Source of the DNA: Aricia agestis
Taxonomy: Eukaryota > Arthropoda > Insecta > Lepidoptera > Lycaenidae
Length of the DNA stretch: 64,000 nucleotides
Direction of reading: 5' to 3'
Assembly: GCF_905147365.1 (NCBI RefSeq)
Contig: NC_056408.1
Coordinates: forward strand, 9,424,001-9,488,000
Shown in pieces: positions 55,954 through 64,000 of this stretch. Below the pieces are notes generated by a model. It did no database searches, was not told the DNA's origin, and saw only the letters and a list, made by a program, of their open reading frames with translations. Numbering within the stretch: position 1 is the first letter of the stretch; each line of letters begins with the position of its first letter. The position numbers and the translations under genes were made by a program.

Positions 55954-57039
55954 AAGAAAAAAAAATATGGTAAGTACCTTCCCTACATATCAAGTGGAGA
56001 TGAAATTTTTTTTCGCCTCCACCCCATCGTGTGGGGTGTCGTTGGATAGGTTTTGTAAAAATATTATGAGTGTTCCTAGATCATTTTCCGATTTAGGATC
56101 CGTTTGTGAAAAATTAAGTTTTAAAGTGGAAAATGTATGCCTAACCACCTTAGGCATGCATTTTCTTACGTCCAGGCTTAGTAGGTATGCTTATCTTTTT
56201 TTTCTCTGTCTCTTGTTTTATTGTAGTATACTGTGAACTTTGTTGAATAAATGTCTATTATTATTATTATTAAAAATCGTGTCCCCCCCTTTCTACCAGC
56301 TAAACAGTTGCTTCTGGAAATGTGATAAAATTCACGGGAGTAGGAAATATGCTGAATTTAAAAGGAAAACTATCACGGCTAAGAAGACTTCATAAGTTAT
56401 TGAGTAATAGTCGATCAACTAAAAAAATTGTATTCGAAGTAACTGAGATGATGTCGTGATTAGTTTAAAACACGTTATAAGTAAATGTGCTTTCATTGAC
56501 CATACAAAAATTAAAAAAAAACTAGCGGTACTACGAAACCCTATATTGCGCGTGGCCCGTCACGCACTTGGCCGGTTTTTACACCTTGTGAGTTGTGGCC
56601 GAAAAACCCAAATGTCACGGAGCCTCATTGTTTTCCAGAATAAAATTTAGCCTTATATGTTACTTGTGGATAATGTAGCTTTCAAACGGTGAAAGAATTT
56701 TTCATATCGGTCCAGTCGTTTCGGAGCCTATTCAATTCAAACAAAATTGAATACAAACAATTCAATTAAAAAAAAATCAAATCTTTCCTCTTTATAATAT
56801 TAGTGTAGACAATGAGATAAACTACAAGATTATAAACTCTGAATAATGCACAGATATTTCTACTAAATTTTTATTGATGTTATCAGATAATTATAAAAAA
56901 TAACAGTAAAATTAAAACATATAATTAATTAATTACATTATCGTAATATACTACCTAAGGATTAAATACTATTCATAAATTAAATATTTTTAAAAATAAT
57001 AACTATTTGAAACAAAAATAACGGAATTCTTTAGGCCTA

Positions 57040-57172
57040 CTACGAAACTGTTTTGAGACTCAAACAATCGGATGAGAATGCCGCGTCCTGCTCTAACAAC
57101 GTATTTTCTCGTTTTTTAGAGTAGGACGCGGCATTCTCGTACGATTGTTTGATTCTCAAAACGGTTTCGTGG
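57040..57172. repeat. Hairpin with ~55-bp arms
   Basis: Arms from ACGAAACTGTTTTGAGACTC to GAATGCCGCGTCCTGCTCTA are complementary, with a few mismatches, to TAGAGTAGGACGCGGCATTC onward. The loop is about 20 bases, T-rich. A fold-back MITE or snap-back insertion. Confidence 0.7.
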
Positions 57173-58256
57173 TACAGCCCCTTGTTCCAGACTGTTAATT
57201 GAAATTAATTTATAATAAAAATACTTTTTATACTTTCTTATTTCCTAAATAATATTAAGGCACATGTTTTACGTTTTAGCACTTAAAACTTAAAATTACA
57301 AGTTAATAACATTTTATTTAAGTCTAGGTGGGTGTTAAAAGCATTAGTCCATTTGTAGTTATTTATTACAATGCAAGGGTAAAAAAAAGACCTTTTATAT
57401 AAAAATAACAAGTATCACCTATTTTTTATAACTCTTTAGTATTTTTATAGGTATATATAGCACAATAGACAGAACGATTGTCGTTCTATCTATCATGGAA
57501 TATAACATTAAAAATGATCTCGACATAAAACATTTGCTATAGGTAAGTCCAACACAATAATAATAAAAGTACTTACATATTGCATTTGTGCGTAATATTA
57601 TTGACAACAACAAAGGCATTCTTCTTCATTCAATAATGACAACTATTTACTATAGTATTAAGGCAAATACCCCCAACACAGATCAGATCTTTCAGTACAA
57701 CATGGCAGTATACATAATGTAACATGTTAGAAATTAGAATGTTATCTTTTTTATACTAATGCATTTAAGTAAAAATACATATTCCTTTAGTCACAAATAA
57801 TGTAACGCCCTACAGCTTTTTGATTTTCAGTTAGTCTATGGGGCACTAGTGAGCTAAAGCCTATAGCCAGAGCGCGCAGTGCGTTGCCGATGCACAGTAG
57901 AGACAACTGTTTTATCAGATTCGGAGTCTATTAGGATATGACCTTTTGGAGTGGTTACACTACAGTGATTTTATTTGTCACTCATGCATGGTGTCACGCG
58001 ATTCCGACAGAATTGCCATTGGTTATATTTACGCTACGAATAATAAAAACTAAGGAAGAGTAACTCCGTCAAAACAAAGTGCACCAAAAGGCTACAAAAT
58101 GTGACACGAATACGTGCATATTTATGCATGTGTTCGGTACACATTTTTCGTGTATATACACTCGAGTGACATTCAACCATCTCATTTTACAATTTGTTTA
58201 CATAGGTTTGTTTACTTACTTTTTACGTAGCTTTTTACAATATTTTTGTTGTTAAA

Positions 58257-58330
58257 ATGCCTAAATGCCCTGTGAAATGGTGTAGAAGTCATACAGATAC
58301 GACTTTTAATATAGGAATAACCTTTCATCT
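58257..58330 (+). CDS. Orphan first exon of a THAP-domain protein
   Basis: The ATG opens MPKCPVKWCRSHTDTTFNI and continues GITFHL up to a strong donor CT|GTAAGT. M-P-x-C-x4-C and the later I-T-F-H-L are the N-terminal half of the THAP zinc finger, whose first exon often ends at this point (before FP). The rest of the finger (FP, the third and fourth ligands, AVPTIF) was not found downstream; a SINE begins 40 bp after the donor. It may continue beyond a long intron or be a retained fragment of a THAP-containing gene or P-element-like transposase. Confidence 0.5.
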
Positions 58331-58369
58331 GTAAGTGAATTGTTTAAAATTATGTTTTTTACGTCCGTG

Positions 58370-58612
58370 ATTTTTTTTTTTATGAAATAACGCAAACGAG
58401 CAAACGGGTCACCTTCCAACTTCCGTCGCCCATGGACACTCGCAGCATCAGAAGAGCTGCAGGTGCGTTGCCGGCCTTTTAGAGGGAATAGGGTAATAGG
58501 GGAGGATAGGGAAAGGAATCGGGCCTCACAGCGGAAGCGCTGTTTCACGCCGGTTTTCTGTGAGAACGTGGTATTTCTCCGGTCGAGCCGGCCCATTCGT
58601 GCCGAAGCATGG
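58370..58612 (-). repeat. Lepidopteran SINE, reverse copy
   Basis: Reverse complement of the SINE at 10351-10640, from the T-run (poly-A tail side) at 58370 to GAGCCGGCCCATTCGTGCCG. It lies directly in the intron after the THAP exon. Confidence 0.7.
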
Positions 58613-59112
58613 CTCTCCCACGTATGAAGCTGGTCTCTTTGTGTTTGTCTTATTAAATTTACATGTTATCCTAAAAGTGCAATAATAAAAAAATAATATA
58701 ATTACAAAATTTTTACAAAGTCGCCATGGACATCATGCAAGATGTAACAATTTAATCATAAACGAAATTTTAGGGTCTGGCTGACATTATACTAAAATAT
58801 GCGTTATAAGATGATATGGGTATTCTCATATTTCTTGCTACGGATTTTTTTAAAACAAAACAAAAAAAACATAATGAAATAAATTACGTTCAATCGACAA
58901 AAACAAATAAGTATTTCCTTTAATATTGTAAATGAACAAAAATAAAAAGTGCTAACTGTTATTGAAATATTATATTAACTGTAAACAAAATTTACGTAAG
59001 TTTTTAATTTCAATTCTGTAATAATTTAGAACATAGATTTTTGTAATCTGAAAACGTCTTCTCTAGGTGCTCGGCCAGTTTTAGATTCGCCCGAGTCGTA
59101 CAAGGTTTGTTC

Positions 59113-59310
59113 ATCTATACTAATATTATAAAGAGGAAAACTTTGTTTGTATAATTGTAATGAATAGGCTCAAAAACTACTGGACCGATTTTAAAAATTC
59201 TTTCAGCATTCGAAAGCTACATTATCCACGAGTAACATAGGCTAAATTTTATTTTGGAAAAAATAGGTTTTCGTAAGATATTTGGGTTTTTCGGACACAA
59301 GGTGTAAAAA
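59113..59310 (-). repeat. Repeat end mirrored at 56570-56815
   Basis: TATACTAATATTATAAAGAG, CTACTGGACCGATTTTAAAA and TTGGGTTTTTCGGACACAAG appear here and, reversed, at 56570-56815. Two inverted copies enclose 2.3 kb including the THAP exon. Related sequence also builds the units of the foldback element at 45766-47706. Confidence 0.55.
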
Positions 59311-59938
59311 ATCAACCAGAAAAGTTGCCTGCCTAAACTATAAAAGATAGAACCATAAAATGTTCCAATTAGTTGTAGGTCTTATAAATATCTACAAAAA
59401 AGTCCGCGACACACTATACCTATCTATGTCGGGTGAGGCACAACAACAATTTTTTTATTTAAAAAAAATTGAAATTTTTTGGACTACATTTAAACGCGTT
59501 TATTTTACTCATGCTATTAATCCTTATGAAAATAAATTATTTCGTCACTAAGTACAGTTTATTTAGATAATATTTGGTCTTTGAATGACTAAACTTGGAC
59601 GTTTGGTTTTGAAGTTATGGCGAAATTAAAATATTACGATGTCTACTGCACGGCCCGTTGCGAAGTAGGCGTCATCAAGGCGGGCGCGGGAGTGCGTGTG
59701 CGAGAGGGGAGTTTATATCTATGAGTAAGTTACACGTAAGGTACAAAGTCTTACAATAATTGTCATTCGATTTTTTTAGATTTTGTTCTTAAAACTACAC
59801 ATACGCAAATTTTTTTGTCAGGGCTAACCAACAGTTCTTTTTAGAGCTAAACAACAGTTCTTTTCAGAGCTAGAATATTACACGCTATTAATAATGAATA
59901 ATAAATCAAAATTTTTTCAGTGGCTATACAGGGTGTAA

Positions 59939-62423
59939 TAAGACCACTTCCGATAACTTTGGGGTATGATTATACTACATTTTCTGATTACGAATATGTA
60001 TTTTTTTTTAATTTTTTTTTTAATTTTTTAAATTTTTTATTCTTTATTTTTTTATAATTAAAACCCTTTAAACATGATAATAAACCACATAGAAAAATAT
60101 TTTAAAATATTTTTTTAAATTTTATTATTTTTACCCCAATAAGCATTTGCAAGCGCGCGGTCAACGTTCTCGTGTTCCGAGTAGGTACAAACCCGAGAAC
60201 GTTGACCGCGTTAATCAGCTGTTAGCTCCGCCCTACGCACGCTAAGTCGAAAGGTCGTATGCGACGAATGACGATACACTACGAGTTACGACTTACGACA
60301 GAACACACAGAAACCCTAATGTATGTCTTTTCAATTTCAAACCCATGAAGGTCACCATGACGTGGAACTTAGAACTCTGACCTCTGACCTCTCATCTAAG
60401 CTACTTGCAGTGTTAAGAGTTTAATGGTAGCTCATGTAGAAAAATGTAAGTAACTGTCTGTGCATGTGTAACAACTTACGACAGTATGGCAAACTTCTAA
60501 GATTATTAGACTCGTTAAAAAGTTCATCGTAAGTAACGAAACCTATGCGGATGAACTGTTTATCCGCAATCGTCACTTATCAATCGAAATAACAGATGAT
60601 ACACGAAAAAACCTCATACATAAAACTGGCAATTAACTTACGTGAAAAATGTTGAGTTCAAGTGTTCTTACTTCTTTATGCATTTTGAAAATAGTCCTTA
60701 ACACCAAGCAATAAGACCAGTCACCACCAAGAACGTCAAAAAAACTTCTCGTTAACGAAATGTATCACACCACAAAGTATTTTATTACAACTGAAATAAT
60801 AATCAATTATTAACACTTTACACAATACTACCACGTTTTGATACTTGAAGTAATTGTTAAAAAATCAAACTTATCTCCTAACAACTCTAACAACCTATTA
60901 CCTCAATGCTCAAATGGCTACTCAATTAAAACATCTATTTTAATTTTTGAAATAATGTTCGTCGTGTATCGACTTTCGGAAGTAGTCAAAAGACACCGAC
61001 AAAAGGCGGCTTGCTTTGATCGCGGCGCCGACAAAGCGCGCCGCTCTGCAGGTGCCGACGCACGTGTCGCTAATCCATTTCAAGGACAATCTAAGTGTTG
61101 TACCCTATAAATTCAATACTATTTAGTCGATATTTAAATTACCATTAAATAATAAAAATTATAACTATTATTTAGTAGATCTCATCTCATTTTTTAAAAA
61201 TACATACATAAAGTGATTGTTATACCGTGGTACGCGTTATGCGCGTCTAAAATACTTTAATACCTAATTAATTAAATAACTTTTAATTATTGTCGCTTTT
61301 CTTAATATTGAGTAAATATTTGTTTATTTTTAGTTTGACAGTAATCAATACGTACTCGTATGTAAAACAATTAATACGATTTATCGATAAAAAAATTATC
61401 GATTACTCAAAATATTCACATTGCAACAGGGATACATCCCTATTATTTTACAAAGTTTTTTCTTCAATTTTGTTCAGTCGGCTGTCTAACACGCGCCGTG
61501 CTGGTGTAGGTACTGTGACGTTTTTGTTTAAGTTTTGTAATTTTACGTTTAGATGTTGTCATATTATTGCTTGTTTTGTGTATTGTTAACTATTTTTTTT
61601 TATGTTTGTAATTAATAACGGGCCGTGACAAGATACGTCCGATGAATGTGCGATGCTTTAGGGAACAGGTGAACATCGTCGTCGATAGACGATAGTGCGG
61701 TTTAAACAGTGCAATAAAAAGTGTTTAAAGAATTGGAATGTCTCCTGTAATTACTTTTGTTAAGTGTTGAATAACTCTGCAATCTACATCGAGTTAGATG
61801 GATCATGGAGCACAGTTCGAACTGCATTTCATAAAAGCAGACAGCTGATCACAGGTCAGTGAACATGTTATCACGTATGTTTTCCATTGATAGGTATTGA
61901 TAGGTGCAGTAGGTAACTGTGTATGTATTTTTACAGATGTGTAAATCGGATGATGATCGGATGTGAATTATGATTTCTTTTCCTTTTTGGCCGGAAGTAA
62001 AAACTGAGTATTTTTGAGTAAAAACCTGAGAAACGGTAATTAATAAATTGTAACATTTTGTTAAATCGTGAAAACTATTGTAATTTAATAATCATTACAA
62101 TATTGGTGGTTTATTCACTACCTACGGGCTAGGGTATAGGGCACACCACGATCAGCTGTTTTGTCTTAACTCATGACTAGCGCAGAGCCGCGCGCGCGGT
62201 ATTCGGCGCGGGCGGCGCGGGGGGGCCGGCTCGGCCCGGGGTTTCATTCATTGGCGGCGGGCGATATTATCGCTCATTAACTGCACGCATTATACATTGC
62301 GTGTTGAAAATTTTGACTATTTTAAAAACTGGCGATTACATGAAAATTTCTTGCACCAATGGATATATCTCATGCCCTATAATAACCCCACGAAGTTATC
62401 GGAAGCGGTCTTTTGACACCCTG
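59939..62423. mobile_element. 2.5-kb TIR element, TA target, CAGGGTGT ends
   Basis: The left end CAGGGTGTAATAAGACCACT is inverted at the right (AGCGGTCTTTTGACACCCTG), with CTTCCGATAACTT continuing on both sides, about 45 bp of TIR. TA borders both ends, as for Tc1/mariner-type insertion. No transposase frame was recognised. The interior holds a hairpin around GGTCAACGTTCTCG (60150-60215), unassigned sequence, and a GC-rich block at 62175-62265. Part of the interior may be host sequence captured or nested insertions. Confidence 0.6.
62175..62265. other. GC-rich block
   Basis: GCGCGCGGTATTCGGCGCGG and a G-run of nine bases followed by CCGGCTCGGCCCGGGG. CpG-dense in AT-rich surroundings. No frame or splice sites recognised; promoter or GC-rich transposon core are both possible. 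Confidence 0.4.
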
Positions 62424-62962
62424 TATATTTTATACCCGTGCGAAGCCGTGGCGGGTCGCTAGTAATTATTACATGTATATTATAATTATTTATTATCGAT
62501 GTCTTAAGCATCAGAGGAAAATGTTTGATTTTAAAATAATAATTATGTGCTCGTTTCTTCTGATAGTAGATGTACTTGGTGTATACTGCATAATACTATC
62601 CGCTTTTGACAATTATTTGTTTCATAACTATGACAATGACAATAACCGCGCAAGCTGTCGTCCGGCGCGCAATATTATAATATGTTACCTGGGATACGAC
62701 CTTGGCGAAAATCTGAATTGTCATATTTTAGTGTTCGAAAAGGAGCCAAATTTAAAACGGTTGAAGTATGGGAGTTACGTTTCCTTAGTTTTTATTATTC
62801 GTAGTATTTACGTCATAATATACTCTGTTCCAAAAAGCACTTTTTGTTAGTGATTTGAATTCGATAATAATAGATGTAGCCGTCTTTACACTAATTGCAG
62901 CGCACGATGTAGTGTCGTCTAACGTCATTACGCGACATGACGTGACGTACGCCGGTACGTCA

Positions 62963-64000
62963 TTAGTTGCGGCGGACGGTGTAGTGATGCGCGCGGCGCA
63001 GGCGGCGACGCAACTCCTGCGGGAAGCGCTCGTAGCAGCGGCGGCAGGCGGGCCGCTCGTCGTACTCGTAGAACTTGCTGCGCGTGCTCAGAGCGGTGTC
63101 GCACACGGAGCACGCGAAGTGGTGCACGCACCACGCCTTGTTCAACGCCGTGAACACTGCACATACAAAATATATAATTTACAGGGTGCAATTAATCCTA
63201 CCGGCCAAATTTTTTTAGGGCTTATGTATCATTAGGAGAGTCCATTTTACGAAAAAAAAATAGGATGTTATTTTTTTTGCAATAACATATTTTATCCCAC
63301 TTAAAATCGTTGCGGAACGGTCACTTCGCGGCGGTGGGTAGAGCGGGGTGACGCCAGGGAGGCGCGGGAGCCACGTGCCAACGACGCGTAGTGTCCGTTA
63401 CTTGTGGTGTTTTTTAGAAAAAGTTTCGGAAGATATTTCTCAACAATTTAATACTGAGTGATTTTAAACAAAAAATACGTGAATGAAGGTTTAATTGCAC
63501 CCAGTATTATGTAAGTATAGACGGCTAAGCGAGTTTTTTTTTATTTGACTAGATAAGAAGTTTGAATATTATGTAATAATCAAGTCAATAGTAGTCGTGA
63601 TAGTGGCGGACTGGCAGTTGGGCTTGAGATAACCCAAACAAATTAGGTAAGGAACAACGAATAGCCTATGAATCGATTACTCCGATAGTACAAAGACAGC
63701 AACCTTTAAGTTGTCTACAGTACTTTTTTAAAAGGTAAATGTATAGCTGCATACTGCATAGATTCAACTAACATTGTTCATCACAATCATAATGGCTTGA
63801 GAATTTACTCAGCATTCTCGAACAAATTTTAATTTCTTAAAATGTTACATGACAAATGATATGTGATAAAATGGACTTACCATCACCAGCAATAACCTGG
63901 TTACACACATAACACAAGTTGCCGAACAGTTGATGGTAATGTTGTTCGCAGTACGCCAGGCCTTTCTTCTCGTAATGGCGATGTCCATGGAATGGCTTCT
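62963..64000 (-). CDS. stck: PINCH / steamer duck (LIMS1), C-terminal two exons, partial
   Basis: Exons >64000-63881 and 63156-62963 join in phase 1 (donor GATG|GTAAGT, acceptor GTGCAG|TG). The first encodes HGHRHYEKKGLAYCEQHYHQ and LCYVCNQVIAGD, the junction of LIM4 and LIM5; the second completes LIM5 with VFTALNKAWCVHHFACSVC and RPACRRCYERFP, then a basic helix (ELRRRLRRA). This is the conserved end of PINCH, whose family ends in ELKKRLKKLAE. PINCH binds ILK through LIM1 and Rsu1 through LIM5 and links integrins to actin at muscle attachment sites. Zn ligands of LIM5 are all present. The last codons (HHYTVRRN) are diverged. The stop is TAA. Upstream exons lie outside the window. GC content of the exon is much higher than its surroundings. 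Confidence 0.92.
63180..63506. mobile_element. MITE with CAGGGTG ends (family D, copy 2) in the PINCH intron
   Basis: Ends ACAGGGTGCAATTAATCCTA and AAGGTTTAATTGCACCCAGT, same plan as 17358-17726, including the GC-rich core (63300-63400) and the AAAATAGGATGTTATTTT arm. It sits 24 bp upstream of the last PINCH exon's acceptor on the minus strand. Confidence 0.7.

Larger units (their letters stand above)
54680..58256. other. Gene-free, repeat-containing stretch
   Basis: Contains the start of a GGGCCGATTCACACCGGAAT repeat (54738 on), very AT-rich DNA at 55000-55350, an inverted-repeat element, a repeat end at 56570-56815 that is mirrored at 59113-59310, a hairpin at 57040-57172 and a family B MITE end at 58033. 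No exon was recognised. Confidence 0.45.

Noticed and set aside
62413..62850. 145-codon plus-strand frame with hydrophobic stretches
   Set aside because: It crosses the TIR element border and a family B MITE end (62765-62812); composition is that of AT-rich chance frames.
62855..63235. 126-codon plus-strand frame
   Set aside because: It is the antisense of the PINCH LIM5 exon plus its intron.

Overview
The window is nuclear DNA of a lepidopteran insect (moth or butterfly). Its protein-coding genes are split by introns with GT-AG (and some GC-AG) borders. The DNA between exons is AT-rich and packed with repeats typical of Lepidoptera: tRNA-derived SINEs, elements starting with the CTAGCTGTTGCCCGCGACTT type end, and repeats starting with GGCCAAGTGCGAGTCGGACT. 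Nothing looks bacterial or organellar. Most long open frames are shadows of exons or pieces of transposons, so genes were rebuilt by reading splice sites and checking phase.

Layout. 1-5199: repeats only. 5200-8177 (+): a two-exon gene for a 70-residue membrane protein conserved in insects; its intron holds a rearranged LTR element and a large hairpin. 8240-11367: repeats and unassigned AT-rich DNA. 11368-32097 (-): a 13-exon gene read as SWT1, an endoribonuclease with an N-terminal WW-like domain and a PIN domain; four of its twelve introns appear to be GC-AG. Its introns hold several MITEs, a deleted gypsy-like element (25590-27000) and a decayed RTE-type LINE (28810-30600). 32438-36416 (+): a nearly intact Ty3/gypsy-type LTR retrotransposon with identical 155-bp LTRs, one in-frame stop in gag, and a primer site that looks self-primed rather than tRNA-primed. 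36417-48339: repeats, including a 20-copy minisatellite inside an inverted repeat, a mariner fossil, and a foldback element whose arms are tandem arrays. 48340-50078 (-): VCPKMT/METTL21D, a protein-lysine methyltransferase. 50629-54509 (+): ATP6AP2, the (pro)renin receptor and V-ATPase accessory subunit; it shares a 550-bp divergent promoter region with VCPKMT. 54680-62950: repeats, one THAP-domain exon without a visible continuation, and a 2.5-kb element with terminal inverted repeats. 62963-64000 (-): the last two exons of PINCH (steamer duck/LIMS1), a LIM-only focal-adhesion protein; the rest lies beyond the right edge.

The host genes are unrelated housekeeping or adhesion genes: nuclear RNA quality control, methylation of VCP/p97, V-ATPase assembly and Wnt signalling, and integrin adhesion. 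They do not form a pathway. The most unusual content is the self-priming LTR element, the cluster of GC-AG introns in SWT1, the inverted-LTR gypsy derivative and the tandem-armed foldback element. All identifications come from reading the sequence; no database search was possible.
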